Shown here: piece by piece, positions 1-13,276 of the stretch
How positions within the stretch are numbered: position 1 is the stretch's first letter
Layout: the number at the start of each line of letters is the position of its first letter
DNA from: Dietzia sp. NCCP-2495
Lineage (GTDB): Bacteria > Actinomycetota > Actinomycetes > Mycobacteriales > Mycobacteriaceae
Direction: 5' to 3'
Length of the DNA stretch: 64,000 nt
NCBI RefSeq assembly: GCF_026011735.1
Contig: NZ_BRVN01000005.1
Coordinates: 1-64,000, forward strand
Notes under the pieces: model-generated
Seen by the model: only the letters and a program-made list of their open reading frames with translations
What the model was told of the DNA's origin: nothing
Database searches by the model: none
Made by a program: the position numbers and the translations under genes

Positions 1-55
1 CGAGCTCAGCCCAGCCCGGCCAAGCCCAGCGCGGCCCAACCCGGCCCCGCCCCGC
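1..55. other. Low-complexity non-coding edge
   Basis: A short stretch of repeated cccagcc/ggccaa-like words between the window edge and the pknG stop codon. No gene is supported; the open frame across it is only the antisense of pknG. The next gene downstream of pknG lies outside the window. Confidence 0.5.
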
Positions 56-3668
<3,613 letters not shown>

Positions 3669-3672
<4 letters not shown>

Positions 3673-5048
3673 AGGTACTCCCGGATCCGGGGCGCGATAC
3701 CCACGACCACCGCGAACGCCGCGAGCGCGGACAGCGCCATGATGAGGTCCGGACCCGCCGAGGACGTGCGGCGGGCCTTGTCGATGCGGGTGCGCAGGGT
3801 CTCCCGGGCCTCCTCGATGGCGTTTTGCATCGACTCGTCGAAATCGTCGAACGCGGCACCCGAGTCGCCCGGGCTCTGGCCGGAGGAGATCGCGATCGCG
3901 CCCTGGTAGTCGCCCTGCTGGTACAGCGAGTCCGCGCGATTCTGGGCGGCCATCCACTGGTCGAGGGCGCCGATGGCGTCAGTGACGGCGCCGTTGTCGT
4001 CCAGGCTGGTGTCGCGGCCGGAGTCCTCGTCGTCCAGGTACACCGTCAGCGAGCTCCGGACTCCCTCCAGGATCCGGCCGCGCTCGGCGGCCGAGCTCTC
4101 CGGATCCGTACGCCGCACTAGGTTGAGCGTCTCCTGGGCGCGCACCTTCTGCGCGTTGATCCGCTGCCGCGTCAACTCGTTCATCGGCGCCGCGCCCTCG
4201 GACAATCCCCGCGCGTTGTCGTTCGCGGCGAGGAACCCGGCGACCATCGTGAGCAGGAACGACGCCACGACGAGCAGGGTCGCCATGGCGAGCGCCGGGT
4301 TCACGCGACGCGCGGTCAGGCGCCAGAGCCACTGCTGCAGCAGGATCAGCACCGCGATCGAGAGCATCAGCAGGAAGAACGAGCCCCACGGCGGCGACGA
4401 CCACTCGCGGTCCGACTCGCCCACCGACGAGGACTGGCGGTCGTACAGATCGGCGGCCGCGGGGAGGATCGTGTCCTGCATGAGCGAGGACGCCGTGGCC
4501 AGATACGCCGAGCCCACGGGGTTGGCGACGCGGTTGTTGGTCCGCGCGGTCTCCACGAGGCCGGTGTAGGTGGCCAGTTGCGCGTTGATGTTCGCGAGCT
4601 GGTCGATGGACTCGGTGTCCGCGCGGTCCAGGCCCTGGGAGGCCGCGATGATCGCCGACGACGACGTGGCGATGGCCTCGAGATAACGGTCCCGCAGTTC
4701 CGGTGGTTCGATCCCGCCCGTGATGAACGCCGTGTTGGCCGCCGAGTCGGCGATGGTCAGCGAACTGTAGAGCGTCTGCGAGGCGTTGGCGACGGGCTCG
4801 ACCTCGGCCAGGAGCGTCTCGTGGTGGGTCTGCCGCTGGGTGATGGTGGTCGACGCGACGATCCCGCCCAGCAACACCGACACGATCGCCACGATGGTGA
4901 ACACCGACATCCGCCCCGGCGTCGTGAGCACGTCGTTCCAGAACCGCGCCGCGCGATGCCGCAGAGGGTGGCGCGAACCGACCGGGGCGGATGTGTCCTC
5001 CTTGGGGGCCGCGGGGACCTTGGGTCGTGGCAGGGTGGGAGTGGCCAT
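3669..5048 (-). CDS. glnX: Membrane signalling protein GlnX
   Basis: Integral membrane protein, about 459 aa, orthologous by position and architecture to mycobacterial GlnX, which links GlnH sensing to PknG. Visible: a cytoplasmic Pro-rich N-terminus, a first membrane segment (MSVFTIVAIVSVLLGGIVAS), a long helical extracellular part, two adjacent central hydrophobic segments (FFLLMLSIAVLILLQQWL and MATLLVVASFLLTMVAGFLA), a second helical region and a last segment (LIMALSALAAFAVVVGIA) near the end. The ATG at 5048 has GGGAGG about 11 nt upstream; a GTG four codons earlier would sit on that ribosome-binding site and is less likely. First gene of the operon. Confidence 0.9.
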
Positions 5049-5215
5049 CTGCTCACTCACCTCCCCGGTCCGGCGGTCCCGTCGGGCATCGAGTCGGACG
5101 GGCGTGGGACCCACGTTAGTGAAGTGGGGGCCGGTAGTCGGGCAGACTGGTCGTGAAGTCGGCAAGGTCGCGCCCGAAACGGTGGTGGACCCCAGCGGAG
5201 AAAGGTGGTCGACCG

Positions 5216-6358
5216 GTGGTGGTGATCGAGGGCGACGGTAACGGCTGGGTGGTGTCGGCGTCCGGTGAGCGACGGTGGGGACGCTACGGCGCCGCCGGCC
5301 TGCTGCTGCGCGCCGCCGACCCCGCCGACCCCGACACCCCGCTCGTCCTCCTCCAGCACCGGGCCGTGTGGACCGCCTCGGGTGACACCTGGGCGTTGCC
5401 GGGTGGCGCACGCGATTCGCACGAGGACGCGGCCACCGCTGCGCTGCGCGAGACGGAGGAGGAGGCAGAGATCCGGCCCGCCGACGTGACGGTGCGCTCC
5501 GAACGCGTCACCTCCCGGATGCCCGGCACCGTGTGGCACCGCCCCGGGCTGGACATGCGGCACGTCGCGGAGATGATGAGCCGGCTGCGGCCGGACCAGA
5601 AGCACACCGATGACGATTCTGGCTCCGGTGACGGTTCCGGCTCCGAGGCCGGCTCTGGTGACGGCTCCGCCTCCGGCGCCTCCGCTGCCCGGCCGAAGCT
5701 CGCGATCCCGCCGCTGGTCCAGGAGTCGACCGAACCGGTGGAATGGACCTACACGACCGTCGTGGCCGACGCGCCGCGGCCGCTGGAGACCGTGCCGAAC
5801 AACGAGAGCCTGGAACTGCGGTGGGTGCCGGAGACCGAGGTCGCCGAGATGCCGTTGATGCCCGCCTTCGCCGCCGCCTGGGAGACGGGCCTGCGCTCGG
5901 AACCCGTCGAGCTGGTGGTCGACGTGGCCAACGTGCTGGGCTCCAGGCCGAACGGCTGGTGGAAGGACCGGGCCGGGGCGACGACGCGCCTGCTCGACGA
6001 GCTGGGAGCGGGGATGCCGCGCACGCTCGACCTGCCGGCGGGCGGTGATGCCGCCGCCGGACCTGACCGCGAGTTCGGTTGGGTGGCCCGTGCCCACGCC
6101 GTGATCGAGGGCGCCGCGCGGGACGCCGAGCACTCGGGTCCTTTCGCCATCCACCGCGCCGCCGGGTCGGGTGACGATGCGATCGTGGAGCTGGTTACGG
6201 CGCTGGTCACCGGGATGGTCACGGAGCCGGACACCGAACTGTCCACCGTGCAGAATGGCGGGCCCCGACGAGTGGTGGTGGTGACCGCCGATCGGGGACT
6301 GCGGGACAGGTTGCCGGGCGGTGTCGTCGTCGTCGGACCCAGGGCCATTCTCACCTGA
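5216..6358 (+). CDS. mutT3: Nudix hydrolase (MutT3-like) fused to a NYN/PIN-like domain
   Basis: About 380 aa. Residues 1-210 form a Nudix hydrolase with the box starting at GG (63-64) and containing Glu70, Arg78-Glu79 and Glu81-82; family members hydrolyse nucleoside diphosphates linked to other groups. A Gly/Ser/Asp/Glu-rich insertion (about 131-159) interrupts the Nudix fold. Residues 232-380 look like a second, nuclease-type domain: DVANVLGSRPNGWW (Asp236, Asn239), Asp251, GSGDD (320-321) and TADRGL (Asp359), the acidic pattern of NYN/PIN-like RNases. Mycobacterial MutT3 is near 217 aa, so the C-terminal part is an addition. GTG at 5216 has GGAG-AAAGG 10 nt upstream; an earlier GTG at 5153 lacks one. 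Position opposite glnX matches Rv0413. The activity of the second domain is inferred. Confidence 0.82.
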   Translation: MVVIEGDGNGWVVSASGERRWGRYGAAGLLLRAADPADPDTPLVLLQHRAVWTASGDTWALPGGARDSHEDAATAALRETEEEAEIRPADVTVRSERVTSRMPGTVWHRPGLDMRHVAEMMSRLRPDQKHTDDDSGSGDGSGSEAGSGDGSASGASAARPKLAIPPLVQESTEPVEWTYTTVVADAPRPLETVPNNESLELRWVPETEVAEMPLMPAFAAAWETGLRSEPVELVVDVANVLGSRPNGWWKDRAGATTRLLDELGAGMPRTLDLPAGGDAAAGPDREFGWVARAHAVIEGAARDAEHSGPFAIHRAAGSGDDAIVELVTALVTGMVTEPDTELSTVQNGGPRRVVVVTADRGLRDRLPGGVVVVGPRAILT

Positions 6359-6433
6359 CCCGACCACGGCGACCTGACAACGGCGACCCGACCACGGCGA
6401 TCCGCCCGGTGACCTGCCCACGGCGACCCGAGC
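6359..6433. repeat. Short direct repeats behind the mutT3 stop
   Basis: Four copies of acggcga(c/t)c beginning near 6366, 6380, 6394 and 6420, with spacings of 14, 14 and 26 nt. They also repeat the acctgac word that spans the mutT3 stop codon. No coding signal here. Confidence 0.6.
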
Positions 6434-6478
6434 TTGCGATCCCAGGAACGATTCAGGTGCGCGGGGCACACTGGTGAC

Positions 6479-8350
6479 ATGACTGACCGCCCCGAGATTC
6501 TCGTAGGCCCGCTGCTGCGTTACGTCGACGCCACCGAGGCCACGGTCTGGGTCGAGGTGTCGGCGCCGAGCCGCGTCACCATCCGGACCGGTGACGACGA
6601 GGTGACCGAAACCAGCTGGGGAGTGTTCGGGCACCACTTCGCCCTCCTCCACCTCACCGACCTCGACACCGGCGCCGAGACCCCGTACGAGGTGCTGCTC
6701 GACGGTGAGCTCGTCTGGCCGCTGGACCCCGAGCGGCCCAGCGTGATCCGCACCCCGCGCGCCGACGACACCGTGCGGCTGGCGTTCGGCTCGTGCCGCC
6801 GCGGCGAGAGTCTGACCCCGAGGGCGCTGCGCAAGATCGGCGCGGACTCGCTGGTGGCGCTCTCGCATCGGATGGCCTCGACCGACCACGACGACTGGCC
6901 CGACGCCATGCTCCTGCTCGGCGACCAGGTGTACGCGGACATCCCCAGCGAGGACATCGCCGAACGGCTGGCAGCGCGTCGGCGTGCCGGAGGCGGTCCC
7001 CAGTCGGTGCGCGACTCGGCCGGGGCGGGCGGCGACCGCGACGTCTCGGACGAGATCTGCGACTTCGAGGAATACTCCGGGCTCTACCACGAGTCATGGC
7101 GCGATCCGGACGTGCGGTGGCTGCTGTCGACCGTGCCGAGCTGCATGATCCTCGACGACCACGACCTACGCGACGACTGGAACTCCTCGCAATCGTGGCG
7201 GCGCGAGATGACCGCCCAGCCCTGGTGGCGGGACCGGGTCACCGGCGCGTTCTCGAGCTACTTTGTGTACCAGCACCTCGGCAACCTCGCCCCCGATGAG
7301 CTGGCTGAGAACGAGGTCTACCAGGCGATTCGTGCGGCCGACTCGGACAGTGAGCGGGAGCGGATCCTGTCCGACTTCGCTGTACGGGCCGACGCCGAGC
7401 GAGGGGCCTCCCAATGGAGCTACAAGCGTGACTTCGGCCGGGTGCGCGTGGTGATGCTCGACGTGCGTGCCTCCCGGCACCTCGAGCCCGAGGACCGACG
7501 CGTCATGGATTCTGCGGAATGGGAGTGGACGCGTCATGCCTGCCTCGACACGGACGTGGACCACCTGGTGATCGGGTCGTCGCTGCCTGCGTTCATGCTG
7601 CCCGCACTGCACCACCTCGAGGGCTGGAACGAGGCCGTCTCACGGGATCGGCCGAACAAGCCCCTCAGCGCCAGGCTGGGAGAGCGGATCCGCCTCGCCG
7701 TGGACCTCGAACACTGGGCGGCGTTCCGGAGAAGCTTCGACGACCTGGTGGGACTGCTCACCGAGGTCGCGGCGGGGAAGGCGGGGACAGTCGGGCAGGC
7801 GGGGCAGTCCGGACCTTCTGGGCAGCCAGGGCAGGCAGGGCAGGATGGGCAGGAGGGTGCAGCGCCGGCGTCGATCCTCATGCTCGGCGGTGACGTCCAT
7901 TGTTCCTATCTGGAGGAGGTCGAGCTGACCGCGCCGGAGGCGGCCGGTTCGCCGACCCGCGTGCACCAGCTCGTCATGTCGCCTTTCCGAAATCCGCTAC
8001 ACAAGCCGATCCGCGTGGTGAACCGCCTCTCGGTGCGCGAGCCGTTGCCATCGGTGGCGCGCAGGTTGGCGCGAGCGGTCGGGGTTCGCGAACCGGCGGT
8101 GCGGTGGCGGATGACGAACGGCGTGTGGTTCGACAACGGCGTGATGACCCTCGTGCTGCGTGGCCGCAATGCTTCCGTGCAGGTCGACCACGCAGTGGTG
8201 GAATGGCCCGCCCGCGGCTTGGGCAAGCTGCTCACCCTGGTCCCCGGACTGGCACCCGACTCCTGGGGACGACAGCCAGACGGCGATTCCCTCGAGCGCA
8301 AGCCACGGCAGGTGCTCCGCCGCACGTTGACCAAGGATCTGACCGGCTGA
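6479..8350 (+). CDS. PhoD-like alkaline phosphatase/phosphodiesterase
   Basis: Metallophosphoesterase of the PhoD superfamily, 623 aa. Visible motifs in order: FGSCRRGE, LLLGDQVYAD, LDDHDLRDDWN and GGDVHCSYLE, which carry the metal-binding Asp/His residues; the N-terminal 100 residues look like the beta-sandwich that precedes the catalytic domain. There is no signal peptide, so it is probably cytoplasmic, unlike secreted PhoD. Just before the GGDVH motif lies a collagen-like run of about eight Gly-x-x triplets (residues about 439-462), not expected in the family. ATG is followed by TDRPEILVGP; upstream ribosome-binding site is weak. Stands alone between mutT3 and the convergent thiE. Substrate unknown. 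Confidence 0.88.
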   Translation: MTDRPEILVGPLLRYVDATEATVWVEVSAPSRVTIRTGDDEVTETSWGVFGHHFALLHLTDLDTGAETPYEVLLDGELVWPLDPERPSVIRTPRADDTVRLAFGSCRRGESLTPRALRKIGADSLVALSHRMASTDHDDWPDAMLLLGDQVYADIPSEDIAERLAARRRAGGGPQSVRDSAGAGGDRDVSDEICDFEEYSGLYHESWRDPDVRWLLSTVPSCMILDDHDLRDDWNSSQSWRREMTAQPWWRDRVTGAFSSYFVYQHLGNLAPDELAENEVYQAIRAADSDSERERILSDFAVRADAERGASQWSYKRDFGRVRVVMLDVRASRHLEPEDRRVMDSAEWEWTRHACLDTDVDHLVIGSSLPAFMLPALHHLEGWNEAVSRDRPNKPLSARLGERIRLAVDLEHWAAFRRSFDDLVGLLTEVAAGKAGTVGQAGQSGPSGQPGQAGQDGQEGAAPASILMLGGDVHCSYLEEVELTAPEAAGSPTRVHQLVMSPFRNPLHKPIRVVNRLSVREPLPSVARRLARAVGVREPAVRWRMTNGVWFDNGVMTLVLRGRNASVQVDHAVVEWPARGLGKLLTLVPGLAPDSWGRQPDGDSLERKPRQVLRRTLTKDLTG

Positions 8351-8402
8351 CCGGCTGACCGCGGATCTGCCCAGGTGGCCGCGTGGCCCCGCGGTCAGCC
8401 GG
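8351..8402 (+). terminator. Inverted repeat after phoD-like gene
   Basis: Perfect 14-bp arms (8351-8364 and 8389-8402, ccggctgaccgcgg and complement) around a 24-nt loop, starting directly after the stop codon. Probable terminator between the convergent phosphatase and thiE genes; no T-run follows. The rest of the gap to 8579 shows nothing else. Confidence 0.55.
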
Positions 8403-8579
8403 CTGCCACAACCGCTCGCCGTCTGCCCCGAGTGCTGCCGTGCGCCGCCCCTGCCCCGGCTTGTAGGCACAAGTGCGGGGCTTGTCGTCGTCACTGCGGG
8501 GATGTGCTCGGATTTTCGCAGTGTTGTCGACAAGCTTTTAGCGGGTTCCCCTCAGCGGCGGCCGGACGTGACGATCACG

Positions 8580-9350
8580 TCAGTCCAACGCCCCGCGCAT
8601 CTGGCGGGCCGCGGTCGTGGGGTCGGCGGCTTCGGTGATCGCGCGCACCACCACGGCTCTGCTCGCGCCTGCGGCCAGTACCTCGTGCAGATTGCCGGTG
8701 TCGATCCCGCCGATCGCGAACCACGGCTTGACCTGGTCAGATGAATCCGAGCTCGCGTTCGAGCCGGAGCCCGCACCCGCGCGGCGGCTGCCCAGTCCGG
8801 CAGCGTGTCGGACCAGCTCGAGCCCCGGAGCGTGGCGGCCCGGCTTGGTGGGCGTCGGCCAGACCGGGCCGGTGCAGAAGTAGTCGATCAGCGGGTCCGC
8901 GGCGGCGGCGTCGACCTCGTCGGTCGCGTGGCAGGACATGCCCAGCAGCATCTCGTCACCTATGAACCGGCGCGCCCACCGAACGGGAAGGTCGTCCTGG
9001 CCGATGTGCAGGATGTCGGCGCCGGCGGCTGCAGCGATGTCGGCGCGGTCGTTGACGGACAGCAGCGCGCCGTGGGAATCGCACACCTCGCGCATCACGG
9101 CGAGCGCCCGCAGCTCGTGTCCGGCCTCCAACGGACCGTGCTCCCGCTCGCCGGGCGAGTTCTTGTCGCGCAGCTGCACCAGGTCGACCCCGCCGGTGAG
9201 GGCAGCGGTGACATCTCGCCGCAGTGCCGGAAAGTCGCCGGTCCAGCCCTCGTCGCGGGCCTGCTCGTCGAGATGCCGTCGGGCATCGATACACAGGTAG
9301 AGGCGGGCGCTGTCGAGGCGGGCGCGGAGGGCGTCGGCGCGGGAGGTCAT
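8580..9350 (-). CDS. thiE: Thiamine-phosphate synthase ThiE
   Basis: Joins the pyrimidine and thiazole moieties to give thiamine monophosphate. TIM-barrel with family motifs: [11 protein letters not shown] (pyrophosphate end), [55 protein letters not shown] and [10 protein letters not shown]. 256 aa from ATG 9350; a GTG three codons upstream is possible and neither has a strong ribosome-binding site. It contains a Ser/Asp-rich insertion ([12 protein letters not shown]) before the FAIGG strand. Lies near thiO/thiS/thiG and thiC, as in mycobacteria (Rv0414c). Confidence 0.95.
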   Translation of the reverse strand: MTSRADALRARLDSARLYLCIDARRHLDEQARDEGWTGDFPALRRDVTAALTGGVDLVQLRDKNSPGEREHGPLEAGHELRALAVMREVCDSHGALLSVNDRADIAAAAGADILHIGQDDLPVRWARRFIGDEMLLGMSCHATDEVDAAAADPLIDYFCTGPVWPTPTKPGRHAPGLELVRHAAGLGSRRAGAGSGSNASSDSSDQVKPWFAIGGIDTGNLHEVLAAGASRAVVVRAITEAADPTTAARQMRGALD

Positions 9351-9384
9351 GGAGCCCACAGTAGGTGGTGAGCTCTCGGTAGGC

Positions 9385-9488
9385 GGTGCCGGTCAGACAT
9401 AGTCCGCCCGAGGGATCACCGTGGTGCCAGTCAGACTCGGTCCGCCCGCGGCATCACCATGGTGCCGGTCAGGGTCGGTCCGCCTGCC
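9385..9488. repeat. 38-bp tandem repeat, 2.7 copies
   Basis: Two full imperfect 38-bp copies (9385-9422, 9423-9460) and a partial third (9461-9488). Each begins ggtgcc(a/g)gtcag and contains (g)tccgcc. The third copy contains the last codons and stop of the neighbouring minus-strand membrane-protein gene, so the other two are copies of that gene end placed downstream of its stop. Confidence 0.8.
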
Positions 9489-10026
9489 CCAGCATCGCAG
9501 TCAGCCCGAGCGCGACCAACCCGGTGACGGCCCCCACCAGGAGTCCGGTGCCCAGCGAGGAGATCGTCCCGGCCACACGGAAGATCACCTCCTGCACGTC
9601 CGGCGAGAGGTCGGCCAGGTTCCCGCCGAGTCGCGGGGCGGCATCGTCGAGCCCGACGGCCCACAGCACCTGGTGGGTGCCGGCGAGCAGCACTCCGTAG
9701 TGGCCGCCCACCGCGAGCAATGTGGTGAACGGCCGCTCGACGCGGGCCCGCAGGGTCACCACGATCCAGACGGCCAGCGGCACGAACCCCAGGAGAAGGT
9801 TGACGAAGGTCCCCTCGTGGACCAGGTCGAGGTCGTGGAGGATCACCCGCGGCACGGCGAGTAGCGCCAGGACCACCACGGTCACCAGCGACAGCCCCAC
9901 AGCCGGGGGACGGGACGCGGCGGGTGCGGGGGCCGGCGGCCGCGAGGCGGGCGAGTCGGGGCCGGAGCCAGGCGGCGGCGAGGCCGGCGAGTCGGAAACG
10001 GAGGACGGAGGCTGGAAAGTGCTCAT
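9469..10026 (-). CDS. Small four-helix membrane protein, unknown function
   Basis: 185 aa. The first about 45 residues are Pro/Ser/Ala-rich (PPPGSGPDSPASRPPAPAPA). Four hydrophobic segments follow: VGLSLVTVVVLALLAVPRVI, FVNLLLGFVPLAVWIVVTL, TTLLAVGGHYGVLLAGTHQVL and GTGLLVGAVTGLVALGLTAM. No motif that I recognise gives a function. The ATG at 10026 is chosen because in-frame codons further upstream would run into the divergent thiO gene. Divergent from thiO with 105 nt between starts. Its 3' end is involved in the 38-bp tandem repeat. Confidence 0.7.
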   Translation of the reverse strand: MSTFQPPSSVSDSPASPPPGSGPDSPASRPPAPAPAASRPPAVGLSLVTVVVLALLAVPRVILHDLDLVHEGTFVNLLLGFVPLAVWIVVTLRARVERPFTTLLAVGGHYGVLLAGTHQVLWAVGLDDAAPRLGGNLADLSPDVQEVIFRVAGTISSLGTGLLVGAVTGLVALGLTAMLGQADRP

Positions 10027-10131
10027 GACGCTGACGCTAGGGCCGACCGACACAAAAGGCACTGGTCCGAGCCTGGAATCCGGGTGCATCCCGGGGATCG
10101 CCCCCAGTGCGCGTCGGGGTAGGTTGGCGGC

Positions 10132-11280
10132 ATGACCCCTACCCCTCCCGCTCGTCGCATCGCTGTGATCGGCGGCTCGGTGATCGGTCTGGCCTGCGCC
10201 TGGGTCATCGCCCGTGAGCTCCCGGATGCCGAGGTCGTGATCCACGAGCCCGATGACTCCGGCCCCGACGGCGTCCCCACCTCGGGCGCGGCCTGGGTCG
10301 CAGGAGGCATGCTCGCCCCCTTCAGCGAGGCGTGGCCGGGCGAGACGGAGGTGTTCGCCCTCGGCGTGGCGTCTCTACGCCTGTGGAACGGCTTCCTCGA
10401 TGCGCTCGCCCCGTACGCACCGCCCGGCACGTCGATCCGCAGCGCCACCCACACGCACATGCTGGCCGTGGACGACGCGGATGCGCGCGACCTCGAGATG
10501 GCGATGTCGTGGGCGGTGGGCAACGACGCCGTCGTCGTCGGCGGGGTGACCAGCACCGACCTGCGACGCGTCACCCGGCGCGAACTCCGCGAGGCCGAAC
10601 CGTCGCTCGCGCGCGTCGCGCGCGCCGCCTACCGCATGGACTCCGAGGGCGCCGTGGACAACCGCGTCCTCCTGGCCGCCCTGACCCGCGCGTGCCGCGC
10701 CGAGGGTGTCACGTGGGTGCGGGGCGCGGTGGACAGTCTTGACGACGACGACATCGACGCCGACCGCCTCGTCCTGGCCGCAGGCGCGGGGTCCGCGGCT
10801 CTCGCCGGGCTGCCAATCCGACCGGTCAAGGGGGAGGTCCTGCGGTTGCGGGCCAGGCCCGGCTGCGAGGACGCTCCGCGGGGAGTTGTCCGGGCGTTCG
10901 TGCGCGGTCGCCCGCTGTACCTCGTGCCCCGCGACGGTGGGCTCGTGGTGGGGGCGACGCAGTACGAGCACGGGGACGATCGGCAGGTCACCGTCGGGGG
11001 AGTGCGGGACCTGCTCGCGGATGCGGAGACGATCTTCCCTGGGATCGGCGAGTACGAGCTGGCCGAGATGATCGCCGGGCTGCGGCCGATGGCTCCGGAT
11101 AATCTGCCGATCCTCGGCGCTGACCCCGACGACCCGCGGCTCGTGTACGCCACGGGTCACGGCCGTAACGGGATCGCGCTCACTCCCATCACGGCGGCGA
11201 CTGTGCTCGCGGCCGTGCAGGGGTGTCCAGTTCCCGAGGCGGCGCGTGCGGCCGGGGTGCAGCGGCTGCGGCGCGGGTGA
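10132..11280 (+). CDS. thiO: Glycine oxidase ThiO
   Basis: FAD-dependent D-amino-acid-oxidase-type enzyme, 382 aa, that oxidises glycine to the imine used for the thiazole of thiamine. N-terminal dinucleotide-binding fold AVIGGSVIGLACAWVIA; then GAAWVAGGMLAPFSEAWPG, the substrate-domain region with PVKGEVLRLRARPG, and the C-terminal FAD segment GLRPMAPDNLPILG...ATGHGRNGIALTP. First gene of thiO-thiS-thiG; 143 nt separate it from thiS. That gap holds gcgcgg(g)gtgagc-like repeats copying the thiO end but no visible riboswitch. Confidence 0.94.
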   Translation: MTPTPPARRIAVIGGSVIGLACAWVIARELPDAEVVIHEPDDSGPDGVPTSGAAWVAGGMLAPFSEAWPGETEVFALGVASLRLWNGFLDALAPYAPPGTSIRSATHTHMLAVDDADARDLEMAMSWAVGNDAVVVGGVTSTDLRRVTRRELREAEPSLARVARAAYRMDSEGAVDNRVLLAALTRACRAEGVTWVRGAVDSLDDDDIDADRLVLAAGAGSAALAGLPIRPVKGEVLRLRARPGCEDAPRGVVRAFVRGRPLYLVPRDGGLVVGATQYEHGDDRQVTVGGVRDLLADAETIFPGIGEYELAEMIAGLRPMAPDNLPILGADPDDPRLVYATGHGRNGIALTPITAATVLAAVQGCPVPEAARAAGVQRLRRG

Positions 11281-11423
11281 GCGCGGGGTGCAGCCGCGGG
11301 GTGAGCGCGCGGTGAGCTTCGGACGGGCGCGGGTGTGGTGCGCGGCTGTGGGGTGCGACTGCGGGGTGTCGGGCGGGTGACTATCGTAGAGGCCAGCTTT
11401 GCCAGTGTCCCCGAGGAGGTCAC

Positions 11424-12447
<1,024 letters not shown>

Positions 12448-12531
12448 CGGCGTCGGACCCACGGTTCACGGGGGTGGCTGTCGCGAACGGGTCTGGGTAG
12501 GTCTGAAAGCTCGTTGCGAACGGACCTGGAG

Positions 12532-12556
12532 CAGTTCGGGTGACCGACCCGAACTG
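12532..12556 (+). terminator. Hairpin after thiG
   Basis: Perfect 10-bp stem (cagttcgggt / acccgaactg) with a 5-nt loop, between thiG and the next gene. Probable terminator of thiO-thiS-thiG; it lacks a T-run, as is common in high-GC actinobacteria. Confidence 0.6.
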
Positions 12557-12592
12557 GCCTGGGCGGGCTCGCCGCCGTGCCAGGGTGGAGGA

Positions 12593-13276
12593 ATGAGCGA
12601 ATCCACGTCGGCCCGCGGCCTCCCCGCGGACGCCACCTGGTGTGAGGCGCCGGCGGACTACATCGTCCAGACCTACTTCGTCCTGCGCCTCGTGATCGCC
12701 GGCGGCGCCCTGCTCCTCCCCGCGGTTCTGCTCCTGTGGGCGGCGGCGGACCCGGCGGTGCCGATGCAGCATTCGATCAGTGCCTTCTACTACACGCGGG
12801 CGCGCGGGGTCTTTGTCGGCGCGGTGGTGGCGATCGGTGTCGCGCTGCTGGCCTATCGCGGCTACACGCGAGGGTCGAATCTGCTCCTCAACACAGCCGG
12901 GATCTTCTCGATCGTCGTGGCGTTGGTCCCCACGACCGACCCGTCGACGGGCGAGACGGATCCCGGCAACATCATCCACGCCGTGGTCGCGCTGGCGTTC
13001 TTCATCTTCGCAGCCCTGTCGATCGTGTTCTACGGCCACACGACTGTCAGCGACATCCCAGACCCGCGCTCGCAGCGGAGGTACCGTGCCGTCTACCGCG
13101 TGATCACGGCGACCGTCGTGGTGCTGCCGGTGATCGCATTCGTCCTCGCCTGGAACGTGGAGCATGACGCGACGTTGTTCATCGTCGAGACCGCAGCGCT
13201 GTATGCGTTCGCGACCTTCTGGCTGATCAAGACCTACGAACTCTCGAGGTCGCACAGTCAGCTGAAGATCATCTAG
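12593..13276 (+). CDS. Multi-pass membrane protein, unknown function
   Basis: 227 aa with six or so hydrophobic segments, among them LRLVIAGGALLLPAVLLLWA, GVFVGAVVAIGVALLAYRGY, LLNTAGIFSIVVALVPTT and VALAFFIFAALSIVFYGHT. The pattern SISAFYYT-x4-VFVGAVVAIGVALLAYRGY resembles a widespread family of uncharacterised (DUF998-like) membrane proteins. Preceded by ggtggagga very close to the ATG. Its TAG stop overlaps the stop of the convergent gene within a CTAG palindrome. Confidence 0.78.
   Translation: MSESTSARGLPADATWCEAPADYIVQTYFVLRLVIAGGALLLPAVLLLWAAADPAVPMQHSISAFYYTRARGVFVGAVVAIGVALLAYRGYTRGSNLLLNTAGIFSIVVALVPTTDPSTGETDPGNIIHAVVALAFFIFAALSIVFYGHTTVSDIPDPRSQRRYRAVYRVITATVVVLPVIAFVLAWNVEHDATLFIVETAALYAFATFWLIKTYELSRSHSQLKII

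Noticed and set aside
5057-7090. 677-codon minus-strand frame across mutT3 and the phosphatase gene
   Set aside because: Runs antisense through two supported genes and shows no domain.
11281-11423. Second TPP riboswitch before thiS
   Set aside because: The conserved ctgaga and gaacctg elements are not present; the gap has only GC-rich repeats.
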